A DNA stretch of 64,000 bases from Lachnospiraceae bacterium (GTDB lineage: Bacteria > Bacillota > Clostridia > Lachnospirales > Lachnospiraceae). This document shows positions 17,875-28,800 of the stretch, piece by piece; position 1 is the stretch's first letter; each line of letters opens with the position of its first letter. The notes beneath the pieces are model-generated. The model worked only from the letters and a program-made list of their open reading frames with translations. It ran no database searches and was not told the origin of the DNA. Position numbers and translations under genes: made by a program. The stretch covers positions 1-64,000 of the forward strand of contig WRLH01000016.1 in assembly GCA_009777715.1 (NCBI GenBank). Reading direction: 5' to 3'.

Positions 17875-18300
17875 TTACCTCTCAATCCGCCCTAAGCCCA
17901 GCTTTACCAGCTCGATAATGCGGTCCATCTGGGCATTTAAATAAAGATAGCCAATGACCGCCTCAAGCCCGGTTGCTTTCCGGTAATCTTGGAGGCTGGC
18001 GTTTTTGGCGGTGGTAATCGTTTTGGTATTTAGGCCGCGCTTATAGACGGAAAGCTCTTCTTCAGTCAAATCCGGAAGCAGCGATTTTATCATGCTGGCC
18101 TGGGCAGCTGCGTTAACATAGTTTGACACTTTTATGTGCAGGTTATGGCTTGCGCTATTGCCTTGCCCGACGACAATGGTACGGATGATGATATCAAAAA
18201 TGCCATCGCCGATATAAGCCAGCGCAAGGGGCGAATATGTACGCACATCAACATCTGGCAGCTCAAACTCTTTTTTTAGCAGGTTAAGGAAATCTTGCAT
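17875..18300 (-). CDS. mrnC: Mini-ribonuclease III
   Basis: About 141 residues from the ATG at 18300; a TTG at 18315 is also possible. It is an RNase III catalytic domain without the double-stranded-RNA-binding domain. The signature is LPDVDVRTYSPLALAYIGDG near the N-terminus, which includes the catalytic acidic residue. It matures 23S rRNA ends in Firmicutes. It sits between cysS and rlmB as in Bacillus and Clostridia. A REP-like palindrome separates it from cysS. Confidence 0.88.
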   Translation of the reverse strand: MQDFLNLLKKEFELPDVDVRTYSPLALAYIGDGIFDIIIRTIVVGQGNSASHNLHIKVSNYVNAAAQASMIKSLLPDLTEEELSVYKRGLNTKTITTAKNASLQDYRKATGLEAVIGYLYLNAQMDRIIELVKLGLGRIER

Positions 18301-18336
18301 ATGGTATTCTTTCAATAATTTGTGTCCCTAAGCTGG

Positions 18337-18358
18337 ATTGCGGCTCGGTGGCCGCAAT
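18337..18358. repeat. REP-like palindrome between cysS and mrnC
   Basis: ATTGCGGC / GCCGCAAT with a six-base loop, followed by GAC. Same family as at 13978, 34099, 35800 and 46467. Confidence 0.75.
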
Positions 18359-18369
18359 GACTCTGCGCC

Positions 18370-19779
18370 TTAAGCCCTCTTATACCGGACCCCATCGCGG
18401 GTGTCCTCAAGGATAATGCCTTTGCTAAAAAGCTCATCGCGGATTTCATCGGATAACGTAAAGTTTTTTGCTTTCCGCGCTTCCTGCCGCTTAGCGATTA
18501 AAGCTTCTATTTCCTCATCGAGAAGTTCTTCTTTTTTTTCAGTTATCAAGCCGCAAATGCCGGATAATAAAACAATCTGCTCTTTGATTGTTGTTAGAAA
18601 TTCAATCGTGCTTTTTTCATTGGTAATACTGTTCGTGAATTTTACCAGTTCAAAAATAAATGATATTGCGTCAGCCGTATTAAAATCATCGTCCATTGCC
18701 GCTTCGAATTTTGCCGTAAAAGCTTTTGCTTGCTCTATGTGCGTCTTTTCGGTTTCAGCCGCATTGTTTTCTTGGGCATTTTTCAGCAGATGATTAAGAT
18801 TTGCAACACAATTAATAATCCGCTCAAGGCCGTTTTTTGCTGCTTCCATCAGTTCAGCGCTAAAATTCAAGGGACTCCGGTAATGGGCAGTCAAGATAAA
18901 AAAGCGCAGAATCTGCAAATCATATTTTCCGCTGATATCACGGACGGTGACAAAATTTCCTTCGGATTTTGACATTTTCTTGCTTTCGATATTGATAAAA
19001 GCATTGTGCATCCAATAGCGGGCAAACGGTTTGCCGTTCGCGGCTTCGGACTGGGCAATTTCGTTTTCATGATGGGGAAAAATTAAATCTACGCCCCCGG
19101 CATGGATATCAATTTCATCGCCCAAATATCTTTTGCTCATGACCGAGCATTCAATATGCCAGCCGGGACGGCCCTCACACCATGATGATTCCCAGTACGG
19201 CTCACCGTCTTTTTTGGGCTTCCATAAAACAAAGTCGAGGGGGTCTTCTTTTTGCTCTTCCCCGGTAACCTTGATTGAGCGGTTCCCTGCCCTTAAGTCG
19301 TCCAGATTCTTGCGTGACAATTTGCCATATTCCTTAAAGCTTCTGGCGCGGAAATAAACTGTGCCGTCCAAAGCAACATAAGCATGGTTTTTCGCAATTA
19401 AAGCCTGAATCATTTCCAGCATTCCGGCAATTTCCTCAGTTGCTTTGGGGTGGATGGTCGCAGGGCTTATATTCATCGCTGCCATGTCTTTTTTGCATTC
19501 AGTTATATAGCGTTCGGAAATGACAGTAGCGTCAGTTTTTTCTGCAATTGCTTTTTTGATGATTTTATCGTCAATATCGGTGAAATTAAGGACATATATA
19601 ACCTCAAAACCACGGTACTCCATATAACGGCGGACAGTATCAAAAACAACCAGCGGGCGGGCATTGCCAATATGGATGAGATTGTAAACGGTCGGGCCGC
19701 AGACATACATTTTGACTTGATTTTGCTTAAGCGGGATAAAATCTTCTTTTTTCCTCGTGAGGGTATTATATATTTTCAT
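18370..19779 (-). CDS. cysS: Cysteinyl-tRNA synthetase
   Basis: 469 residues, class I. The zinc cysteine C27 opens CGPTVYN. The HIGH motif is HIGN (36-39), and a second zinc-ligand region is CSVMSKRY...HHENE. KMSKS is present as KKMSKSEGN. A helical anticodon-binding domain fills the C-terminal third. It charges tRNA-Cys. Its ATG begins directly after the cysE stop codon (TAAATG), so the two are translationally coupled, which links cysteine synthesis with its use. Confidence 0.96.
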   Translation of the reverse strand: MKIYNTLTRKKEDFIPLKQNQVKMYVCGPTVYNLIHIGNARPLVVFDTVRRYMEYRGFEVIYVLNFTDIDDKIIKKAIAEKTDATVISERYITECKKDMAAMNISPATIHPKATEEIAGMLEMIQALIAKNHAYVALDGTVYFRARSFKEYGKLSRKNLDDLRAGNRSIKVTGEEQKEDPLDFVLWKPKKDGEPYWESSWCEGRPGWHIECSVMSKRYLGDEIDIHAGGVDLIFPHHENEIAQSEAANGKPFARYWMHNAFINIESKKMSKSEGNFVTVRDISGKYDLQILRFFILTAHYRSPLNFSAELMEAAKNGLERIINCVANLNHLLKNAQENNAAETEKTHIEQAKAFTAKFEAAMDDDFNTADAISFIFELVKFTNSITNEKSTIEFLTTIKEQIVLLSGICGLITEKKEELLDEEIEALIAKRQEARKAKNFTLSDEIRDELFSKGIILEDTRDGVRYKRA

Positions 19780-20466
19780 TTATGGCCTTTCATTTTTGCC
19801 TAGTAAGCGCATTTGCTTTTCCAGTTCAAGAACGCGGTTAATAAGTTCGGTGTTGGCGCGTTGCAAGTTTTGGATATCTTCCCTGACCGGGTCGGGCAGG
19901 TCAGTTTGGTTCATTTCTTCCTGCGGGGTCTTTTCACATACTCTTTTGACAATAATGCCGGGGACTCCAACAACTGTTGAGCCTTTTGGGACTTCGCCAA
20001 GGACAACGCTGCCTGCCCCGATTTTGGAATTGTCGCCAATCGTAAATGAGCCTAAAACTTTTGCCCCGGCACTAATCATGACATTATCGCCAATGGTCGG
20101 GTGACGTTTGCCCTGCTCTTTTCCGGTCCCGCCCAAGGTGACGCCTTGATATAAGGTAACGTTATTGCCAATAATCGTGGTTTCGCCGATGATTACGCCA
20201 TGGCCGTGGTCAATAAAAAAGCCATCGCCGATTTGGGCCCCGGGATGGATTTCAATCCCGGTTTTGCGAGAACCGCGCTGTGATATGTAGCGGGCAAGGA
20301 AATAGTGGTTTTTTTTGTAGAGGCGGTGAGCAAGGCGGTAGTGGAGCATTGCTTTAAAACTTGGGTAAAGAAATACTTCCATCGGGGAGTGGATGGCAGG
20401 GTCGCGCTGCTTTATGATTGCGATTTCTTGTTTTATCCGGCTGATTAAACCCATATTACTCTCCAT
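19780..20466 (-). CDS. cysE: Serine O-acetyltransferase
   Basis: 228 residues. It acetylates serine with acetyl-CoA, the first step of cysteine synthesis. A helical N-terminus is followed by left-handed beta-helix hexapeptide repeats (GAQIGDGFFIDHGHGVIIGE, then GVTLGGTG). The H-G-H segment holds the catalytic histidine, and the helix continues to about residue 185. The C-terminal 40 residues form an extra charged coiled coil (REDIQNLQRANTELINRVLE), a common addition in Clostridia. It lies 12 bases after ispF. Confidence 0.94.
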   Translation of the reverse strand: MESNMGLISRIKQEIAIIKQRDPAIHSPMEVFLYPSFKAMLHYRLAHRLYKKNHYFLARYISQRGSRKTGIEIHPGAQIGDGFFIDHGHGVIIGETTIIGNNVTLYQGVTLGGTGKEQGKRHPTIGDNVMISAGAKVLGSFTIGDNSKIGAGSVVLGEVPKGSTVVGVPGIIVKRVCEKTPQEEMNQTDLPDPVREDIQNLQRANTELINRVLELEKQMRLLGKNERP

Positions 20467-20478
20467 ATCTTTCCAAAA

Positions 20479-21045
20479 CTAATTATTCTTCGGGCAGCCG
20501 CCACAGGAAGCACAGCTTCTTTCTGCATTTGCGTTTTCTGCACTTGCGCTTACTTCTTCGGCAACCATATTGACTGGACTGGTCAATAAACAGATGGCTT
20601 TGGCGGCGATTCCCTCGCCGCTTCCGGTGAACCCAAGGCCTTCTTCGGTTGTCGCCTTGATATTTATCTGGGTGGTCAAAATCCCCAATGTGTTGGCAAA
20701 GTTGGTCCGCATTGTGTCGATATGCGGCCTCATCATTGGGGCTTGGGCAATGATAGTCGCATCAATATTTTCAATAAAAAATAGGTTTTCTGCTAAAAGT
20801 TCAGCGACTTTTGCCAGTAACTTAAATGAGGATATGCCGGAATAAGCTGGGTCAGTATCCGGAAAATGGACGCCAATGTCACCAAGGCCAGCTGCGCCTA
20901 ACATCGAATCCATGACCGCATGGGTTAATACATCGGCATCGGAATGGCCAAGCAAGCCTTTCTCATAAGGGATTTCAACTCCGCCGATAATCAATTTGCG
21001 TTCCGTTATTAATTTGTGGACATCATAACCCATTCCAATCCGCAT
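20479..21045 (-). CDS. ispF: 2-C-methyl-D-erythritol 2,4-cyclodiphosphate synthase with cysteine-rich tail
   Basis: 188 residues from [12 protein letters not shown]. It makes the cyclodiphosphate intermediate of the MEP isoprenoid pathway. Zinc ligands are D and H in GYDVHKL plus a histidine in [30 protein letters not shown] is the conserved C-terminal motif. The usual length is about 158. Here about 30 extra residues end in [14 protein letters not shown], a CxxCxxC cluster not found in the normal enzyme. It heads the cysE-cysS-mrnC-rlmB run. Confidence 0.92.
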   Translation of the reverse strand: MRIGMGYDVHKLITERKLIIGGVEIPYEKGLLGHSDADVLTHAVMDSMLGAAGLGDIGVHFPDTDPAYSGISSFKLLAKVAELLAENLFFIENIDATIIAQAPMMRPHIDTMRTNFANTLGILTTQINIKATTEEGLGFTGSGEGIAAKAICLLTSPVNMVAEEVSASAENANAERSCASCGGCPKNN

Positions 21046-21129
21046 TTTTCCGCCCTTTCGCAAGCAATTTTTTATGTGCCGATTTTAACAGTATAACCGA
21101 TTTGCGGAAAAAATTCAATCTTTGTTTGC

Positions 21130-21232
21130 TAATTATATATTATATATAATTTTTATATAATATATATAATTTTTATATAATATATATAATTTTTATATAT
21201 ATTATAATTTATATATATTATATAAAAGCGGC
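21130..21232. repeat. AT-rich tandem repeat
   Basis: Three to four copies of a roughly 20-base unit of the type TATATAATTTTTATATAA in the gap upstream of ispF. The sequence is almost pure A and T and self-complementary. It could be a slippage product, a DNA-unwinding spot or a promoter-region UP element. Confidence 0.7.
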
Positions 21233-21294
21233 GCGAGTCGGTGCATTTATGACTCCAGCGAACTCAATTGACAAACCTAACCCATTGTTCGTTT

Positions 21295-21873
21295 TCATTT
21301 TAATGCTTTCCATTTGCTTATTCTTCTCAACATTTTAATACTGTCTGGGTGCATAGGTTTACCTTGCAAATAATAAGCTTTCATGCGCATAGCCGGAAAA
21401 ATAGCTTTATCTAAATTTTGTGCGGCGGCTTTTCGCGCTTTATCTGCGTCTTTTCCTTTCCGATTAGGCTCAATCATATCTGCAACAAAAATAATCTTAT
21501 CTAATAATGTCATATCTGCACAGCCAACTGCATGGCGATATATAGCGTCTAAAATCTCTTTGTCGTTAATTCCAAATTGCTGCTTTGCCATATCCGCGCT
21601 TATTAAAGCATGAACAGGGTTTATATCATTTTTCATATAATCATCAAGTTCAATGTTATTTTTTGCACAATACATTAATTGATGTCCAGTATCAAGACCC
21701 CTTGCACAATCATGCAAAAGCGCAGCAAGATAAGCTTTTTCTTTATCCGCGCCAAATTTTTCTGCCAACATAACAGAAGCGTCGCATACAGCGATAGTAT
21801 GCGTGAAGCGTTTTTCGTCCAATGCTTGCCTTAATGTATTCCTAATTTTGCTTATATCTATCTCTTCGCCCAT
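21295..21873 (-). CDS. yqeK: HD-domain hydrolase YqeK (diadenosine tetraphosphatase type)
   Basis: 192 residues from the ATG at 21873, which follows GGGGAAAAAT; an in-frame start at 21942 would overlap hepT. The metal-binding HD motif is ALLHDCARG, with the first ligand in KRFTHTIAV, then HALISADMA and a C-terminal IYRHAVG. Family members hydrolyse Ap4A symmetrically to ADP. In most Firmicutes yqeK sits with nadD and rsfS; here it follows a toxin-antitoxin pair, so it has been separated from that cluster. Confidence 0.82.
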   Translation of the reverse strand: MGEEIDISKIRNTLRQALDEKRFTHTIAVCDASVMLAEKFGADKEKAYLAALLHDCARGLDTGHQLMYCAKNNIELDDYMKNDINPVHALISADMAKQQFGINDKEILDAIYRHAVGCADMTLLDKIIFVADMIEPNRKGKDADKARKAAAQNLDKAIFPAMRMKAYYLQGKPMHPDSIKMLRRISKWKALK

Positions 21874-21925
21874 ATTTTTCCCCATGCAACCGTCTATTCG
21901 GGTATTGTTGACGCTTATCAACTGC

Positions 21926-22360
21926 CTATTGCCCAAATTCATCCTCGAACATATCCTCTAAACCCATATCATTGTTATATTCAGTTTCTACGGCGGGTTG
22001 TTCGAGAATATCATACTGCTTAATAATCGCCGCGCAAAAATCCGCAAGCTCCGGAATATTGTATTCGATAGTATTCCAAGTCTGTTCAATATTCATTTGT
22101 CCGTAATCATGCGCGAAAATATTACGCATCGCTCTTATCTTTCTCCACGGAATGTCATCATATGCGTTTTTAAAATCATCAGGAAGTTTCGTCGATAGCT
22201 CGCCGATTTGTAGGATACACATAGAACACGCATAATTATAGGCATAATCATCTGTAAATGTATCAATGGAATCTCCGAACCGTTCAACCATTTTTGATAT
22301 TTTTTCGCAATATGCCAACATATGTTTAATGATTGAGATGGTTTTTTTGACATTATCCAT
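21926..22360 (-). CDS. hepT: HepT-like HEPN toxin (ribonuclease)
   Basis: 144 residues, all helical, of the DUF86/HepT family. The HEPN motif is R79-N80-x3-H84-x-Y86 in RNIFAHDYGQ. This is the Rx4HxY form in which the tyrosine is the AMPylation target. ATG at 22360 follows GAGGAGG. It overlaps the mntA stop by eight bases. HepT proteins cut RNA (tRNA in studied cases) until a partner MntA inactivates them. All the needed residues are present, so the pair looks intact. The C-terminal tail is acidic. Confidence 0.85.
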   Translation of the reverse strand: MDNVKKTISIIKHMLAYCEKISKMVERFGDSIDTFTDDYAYNYACSMCILQIGELSTKLPDDFKNAYDDIPWRKIRAMRNIFAHDYGQMNIEQTWNTIEYNIPELADFCAAIIKQYDILEQPAVETEYNNDMGLEDMFEDEFGQ

Positions 22361-22661
22361 ATATAACAACCTCCTCGTCTTTTATTTCATTATAAAATTC
22401 ATCAGTCAACGCATTCGATGTAACAATGTCAACAGGTTTTCTTAAAGACTCTTCCAAGTCCGCATATAGTCCGCCGAGGTCAAAAAGAGTTTTTATTTTT
22501 CCGCTATCAATCCTAAAATCAATATCACTTTTCCAAATCGCGTCACCGCGTGCATAAGAGCCGAAAAGATAAACCTTATTTACGCCGTGCGACTGCGCAA
22601 TCGGCGTTACAATATCTTTAATCTCAGAAAGGGTATATATATATCTTGTATATTTTGCCAC
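22353..22661 (-). CDS. mntA: MntA-like nucleotidyltransferase antitoxin
   Basis: 102 residues. The minimal nucleotidyltransferase signature GS-x10-DxD is visible as G34-S35 and D46-I-D48 in FGSYARGDAIWKSDIDF. It would AMPylate the tyrosine of HepT and so neutralise it. I use the GTG at 22661 because GGAGGTGG lies five bases upstream; the ATG at 22676 would lie before that site. Antitoxin first, toxin second, overlapping, is the usual order. Confidence 0.85.
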   Translation of the reverse strand: MAKYTRYIYTLSEIKDIVTPIAQSHGVNKVYLFGSYARGDAIWKSDIDFRIDSGKIKTLFDLGGLYADLEESLRKPVDIVTSNALTDEFYNEIKDEEVVIYG

Positions 22662-22713
22662 GCAAACCACCTCCATGTTTACACTATATCATTTTAAGCA
22701 GAAAATTTCAAGA

Positions 22714-22794
22714 GACCGCCATTGGGCGGACTCCAAAAAGGACCGCCATTGGGCGGACTCCAAAAAGGACCGCCATTGGGCAGACCCCAAAAAG
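22714..22794. repeat. Three tandem 27-base hairpin repeats
   Basis: Units start at 22714, 22741 and 22768. The first two are identical and the third has two changes. Each contains CCGCC-ATTG-GGCGG, a small stem-loop, then ACTCCAAAAAG. The final arm at 22795 is inverted and makes the terminator that follows. Confidence 0.85.
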
Positions 22795-22817
22795 GACCGC
22801 CCAATGGCGGTCCTTTT
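22789..22817. terminator. Bidirectional terminator after the giant gene
   Basis: Perfect 8-bp stem GGACCGCC-CAAT-GGCGGTCC with A residues on its left and TTTT on its right, so it can stop transcription both ways. It lies about 30 bases past the stop codon of the giant galactanase gene. Confidence 0.85.
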
Positions 22818-22845
22818 GTATACGCAACTGCATAATTTTATTTCA

Positions 22846-25800
22846 TTACCTTATCCTAATCACCTGGCCGGGCCTGATGAAGTTCGGCCTTGTAATGCCG
22901 GGATTGAGGGCCAATAACTGGGATAGCGGCATTCCGTTCCGGCGGGCGATTAACCAGAGGTTGTCACCCGGCCTTACAATATAAGTGCCAGCTCCGCCAA
23001 CAAAGGACGGGGCGGACGATACGGCGGGCAAATTCGGCCTTTCGTTCGTGACGGTCAAGATATAATCCGCGCCGCCGCTAATGCCAAACATTGCCTGGCC
23101 CCGCTCATTAATCACATAGCTTCCCAGGTAAACAAACTCGCCTGTTGCTTCGTTAAAGCGGTAGAGGTTGGCGGACTTCCCGGCGTTATCCGCGCCGACA
23201 TTAAAGTGCTGCCCGACCATCATTCCGTAGCTTTCGCGGCTTAGCATTGGGATTTCGATGACGGCAACAGATAAAGCTGTCACTTCCGCCATCTTGCTAG
23301 CCGGGGCATTAAGTTTTCCTTCGCGTAAGGTAAGGTCAATTTCCGTCACATTAATTCCGGCTGGGATATTGCCGCCGCTAATGCTAAACGTCACTCCCGC
23401 CCCGGTGTTAAACATCAGCGAACCTTGCGTTCCGCTAAGGATTTCCAAAGTCTCATAGGGGACGACTATATCTTTGCCTGTTGCAACAACAAGGTCAAAA
23501 CCGCTTCCGGCCGCGTTTGTTACGGCATTGGCACTCGCAAGGCTTTCATTAATGGCCTTATTAATATTGCTGTTAAGGCTGTTCCATGAAGCAACTCCGC
23601 GCAGCGTCCTGCCATAATATGGGCGCGTGGCAGCTGGCTGGCTTACGGTTACGCCTGATGAAGCTTGCCCGCCGCTCTGGCCGCCCGGATTTTCTGGTTT
23701 TTCGACTGGTTTTAAGACCAAATCTTTAATTGCTTCGTCCAGAGCGTATAAAGCAGTATCGACTTCGCTTGTTGTCGCGTCGGTTTTATCAAAGACGATT
23801 TGCGCTTCACTTAACGCGCCTAAGAACACCGTCCAAGTAGGCACAGTATAAAGGCTGCTCTTAGGAAGCAGGGCTTCTGCTTCTTTAATCTTGGCATCCA
23901 GTGAGCTCTTGTCAACGCCCATGACCCGGATAAAGGTGGCGGTAATCGTGATGACTCCGTTTGCTTCAGCGTCTAAAGCCCTGACCGTGTATTCCCTTGT
24001 CCCTGCTCCGATTGCGGTGACCGCAGTAATCGTATTCGGGACAAAGGTAATGCCATTGCTGACCGAATATGGGACGTTTGCCAGCGTAAAGCCAAGGTCA
24101 ATCACATCATCTACTACGCCCCTTAGCGGAGCAGCCGAAACGGCGGTATCGCCTGTGACATTATCAACATTAACAACTGCGATGTCATACGGCACGACTC
24201 CGAACGAATCATTAAGCGGACCGCCTGTCACCGCGCCATGGCTTACGGAAACGCTGATTACCTTTCCGGCATCTTTTCCTTTGATCGTATAAGTCGCGCC
24301 GTTTCCGCCATCAGCGGTGCTTATATTAGCTCCGTCAGCCCGCCATTGATAAATAAAGCCCGTGGTTGCCCCGGTGACACCCGTTACGTCAACCGAAAGG
24401 ACTGTGCCAATGAAATTATTGCTTCCGGTTATTTCGACCGTGCCGCCAAGGGTGGTGATGACTGTTGCGTCAACATTTGCAATCGTGGGCTGGACAAGCT
24501 GGTAATTATCCTTATCCGCGCCGTCAAGCTCATAATCCTCACTTAAGTAAACGTGTTCATCACTGGTCGCACCCAAGATAAATCCGGTCGGGAGCGGAGT
24601 CAGTAATTCGACATCATCAGTTCCGACAATACCGTCTACGGCGTTTGGCGTCCCGATTAAAGCCGGGCTTCCCAGCGTCAGCGTAATAGTTCCGTCTCCG
24701 GCGACAGGGGCAGGATTGTATGACGAAGCGACATCAACGGTCAGGCTGCGCGGGTCAACATTAAGAGTATAGGAAGCCTGGGCGATGCCATAATCCGCAT
24801 CTTCGACCGTTGTTGCAATCACTAAGGTAGTGCCGGCCCCAACAATCGTGACTTCGCCGCTGTCTTCATCAACAATCGCTACATCGCTGTTAACCGTACT
24901 GTACTTAACTCCAACCGTACTTGGAACGGTCAAGGCCGTTTCGGTGAACTTAGAATCACCATAAGTGACATCGGTGTCAGTAATCGCAAAGCTTACGCCC
25001 GGCTGGAGCTTATTGCCATGATAGAAAGTTACGGTAATATAAATATGCCCATTAGACGCATGGTCTTCGTCAACCGTATAGGTTGTGCTTCCCGTTCCGG
25101 GGACATCAGTTCCTCCGGTTATGCCGCGGTTGAAAGCAATACTGTTAATAAGAAGTAAATTATCCAAGTTAAAGTCAATTCCGACCGTATCACCGTCACG
25201 GCCGATATCGGCATCTAGGACAGCGGAATCTAATCCATCGTCACCTAATAACTCAATGAAGATATTATAAGGCACGACTCCGCCAGCCAGCGTGGCAATG
25301 CGTTCTGTCCCCTCGGTCGGATAACCCATGTATTCCCTGGAGATTTCAACGGTAATCGTTTTCCCTGCATCAGCACGGGCAATCGTATAGGTATTATTGG
25401 CAATGCCAACTCCGGTATGCACGATTACGCCATCTGCTTTCCATTCATAAATGTAATCGCCGTAACCGCCGGTAACTAGGCTCGTATCTGCTGTTAAAGT
25501 TTCGCCGATCTTATTAACTCCGCTAATCGACGCCGTCCCGGCCAAGGTCGGGGCAGTAACGGTGATAACAGCCGTAGCGGTTGCGTCAGAGCTATACAGA
25601 TCATTGCTGTCAAAGGTCGCGCGGACGGTTGTCTGTCCGGTCCTAAGGATCGTCACCGCGCCGTCATCATCAACAGTGATTGAATTTCCGCTGACGACCT
25701 CATAGTTCATCGTTCCAAGGACCAAGCTAGGGGTTGTTGCCTCAAGAGTGACATTGGTGTCATTTATTGCAATCGAACGGTTATTAAAGGTGACCGGACG

Positions 25801-28800
25801 AGGGGCGCGTTTGGTGAAGTCGTCCACCATGCTAAAGAAAGCATCATCGGCGGCCGCCCAGCCAGTCCCGGTTTTTGTGATTCTGATTGTCACATTGCCC
25901 GGACGCGCAATAAAGATATTATTAATCGAACGCTGGGTAAATGTCCCCCAAGTGCCGCCGCCGTTCTGGTTTGTAATTTCCATTGTCCTTGAGCTTCCGT
26001 CTGTCCCGGCTTCAATCGTATTCGCTCCGGTAATCGAGATCGAGAAGCGGCCGTCAATATTGCCTTGCAACCACAGGCTTAATGAATAATATCCGGCGCG
26101 GGTGACATTAACCGTCTGCTCGACCCATCTTCCGCCTGCGCCGTCGCCAAAGTGAAGTGAACGGTCTCCGCTTCTGGCATTAGAACTTGATCCCGGAATA
26201 TCACCTACTGCACCCATGCTTACTCCGCTTCCGCTTCCGCCGCTTGACCAAGTCGGGCTGGCCGTTGTATGGTTTTCAAAACTAGGGTCAATTAAAAGGT
26301 TATCGTGCATTCTGACGGCAGTGCCAGTAATGTTTCGGGTTGTTCCGCCCAAGTAGCTCAAACTTACTGTCCCGCGGACGGGATATCCGGCCGGGTTGCT
26401 TCCGCCGTCATTAATTATGTCAATGTCGTCTTGGTTCCATGCCACATCTTCCATAATCCTGGCCCCGTCAGTATAAACGGTCATTACTTTATCCGGCAGG
26501 TCATTTTCAATCGGCTCGCCAACCTTGCTTTCAACCCGAACAGGGTATTCTGCCCTGAAAACAACGGCTTCGGCACTAGCCGCCCCGCTGTGGACCAAAC
26601 GCCATACATCTAAGGATGCTAACGGACGGCGGTCATTGGCGCTGCGGTTAAACATCTGGCTGTCATCACGTGATGAGTTGCCGCGTGTCGTCCCCGAACG
26701 CTCATTATCTGTTCCTTGCGTACCCGGAGCAATCCAGCCTGTGCCAAAACGATCCAGAATGTAATTGGTATCGGTTGTGTTTCCTGCGTTGGTATTCGGC
26801 CATGCCGGTTCCCAATAGAAAACGCCGCGTCCGCGCTGATCCGGGACATTGGCAACTGCCCTGATGGCATCAGCAACAACACTTGCTTGCCCTTGGGCAT
26901 TACCCGGCCAGAATGGCCTTGTATTATCCTGTAAACCGTAACCGTCATTGACCTGGCCATAAGAAACCTCAACGACCCCGACGTCAACATCAAATTGCTG
27001 TGATATCTGGGTCAGGTTCTCGGTCAGAAGCTCCGGCGTTCCATGGAGATATGGATACCATGACACCATATAAATATCATAGTCCGCTCCGACATCCTTA
27101 AGGCCTTGAGCCCTGATTTGCTGGGCTTCAAGGACATGGGGGTCGGTAAAGTGGACAGCTTTAATAATATTAAGGCCATATTTTTCGTTGATATCATCAA
27201 CTGCTTCAAGGCCGCGCCTGATTAGGTTAAACATATTCGGGCCGGTTGAAACGCCAGCCATGCCCGGATTTGTTTCATTGCCGACTTGGACCATTCCGAC
27301 ATCAACCCCGGCTAAAATCATTTTTTCCAAGCTCTCAAATGTATAGTTATAAAGCGCATTAAGCAAGGACGCCTGGTTCATTCCGCGCCAAGCATTAGGG
27401 ACAAAGAATCTGGCCGGATCAGCCCAGAAATCGGAATAATGGAAATTCGCCAAAAGCTTCATTCCGGCATCAGTGACCCTGATTCCCATTTCGATTGCTT
27501 TGTCAACATCACTCTGGCCAGCGCCAAAAACGCCCGGCCCGTAACCATGCCCATAGGTGGTATTATTCGCCGTCCATGTTGACGGATTGTAAGGGCCATG
27601 CCAAATCCTTGCCCTGACATAATTCACCCCATGGTCTGCCAGTATTTCATAAAGATCACCAGGGTTTCCGTTGCGGTCACGCCAAGTAATGTTAAAGTCC
27701 CTGACCCCGGCTGTCCCGCCTTGATAAAGGGAGGCTGCCCGAAGGGCCGGTTCGGTTGAAATATCCGCACCCATCATAAAGTCAGGGCGTAAGCCTTCGA
27801 CTTTGCGAATATGGATCGGATAATTCTCAACCCGCGGATTGGCAATAATGTTTCCGGTCGTCACGGCAGTGGTGCTTTGCAGGACATATTTTTCGCGGAG
27901 AGTCCCGCCTAAGGTAATGCCAGTGACATTAACCGTTAAGCCAGAACCGACCGTTTTTTGTGAGAATTTGGCTTCGCCCCATGCAAGAAGCTTGGCCGCC
28001 TGTCCGGTATTATCCGGAAGATTAAGATTCCAAGCTGCCGAGCCTTGGTTTAGGTTGGCAGTTACCCGCCCGCCCAAATCAGCGGCAAGGAAACCGGAGG
28101 CTTCTGACAAATTAAAGCTGACATTGGCGACATCGCTGTCATTTTCGAGCCTGTCTTCAATGATGATATCAGCCGGGACAATCGTAATCGGTTTCGGGCT
28201 GACTTCGATTATGACCGCCGGGGAAGTACCCTCATCATCGGTGGCGGTCAAACTAATCTCGCCAATTCCGGTGATGGTAAGATACCAATCAGTACCAACC
28301 TTGGCAGTAGTGGCCGGGTCGCCGCTTCTGACATTAAATACTAATTCGTCCGGGTCGCCGCCAGTTCCCGGTTCAAGCTCCAGCAAAATCGGGTCAACAC
28401 CGTATACTTGCGGGCCAATCGCCGCGACAATCGGAACATCCAAGGAAAGGGCTTCAATGTCCGCCGTCGTTGTGACCGGGCCAGCCGCCAGTTTGTATTT
28501 GTAATCCAGTGTTCCGCCTAAGACAATGTCGGTTACTGTAATCGTCTTGCCTGTTCCGACATCACTATCAGCAAATAAAGCCGTATATGACGCTACTGTC
28601 ACATTTCCGACGTCACTTGCTTCAATGCCGGAGTTTTCGGTCAGGGTAAAGACTACTTCCGCCGTCCGATTGCCGTCATAGGGTTTATTTTTCCCTTCCA
28701 TATCGTCTTCATGAATCGTGATTTCAATCCGGTCGTCAACAAAGGATTCTAATTGAATGAAAGAAACATCATCAAATGAGCCCCAGCCGTTTGCGACATT

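Noticed and set aside
22714-22813. Short regular repeats that might suggest a CRISPR array
   Set aside because: Units are directly adjacent with no variable spacers, and no cas genes are present; they end in a terminator.
22646-22984. Plus-strand frame coding for repeated KRTAIGRTP-type peptides
   Set aside because: It is produced by the three 27-base hairpin repeats, whose length is a multiple of three; no ribosome site or domain.
27839-28504. Plus-strand frame of 221 codons inside the giant gene
   Set aside because: Antisense to clear beta-repeat domains of the giant protein; no domain or ribosome site.
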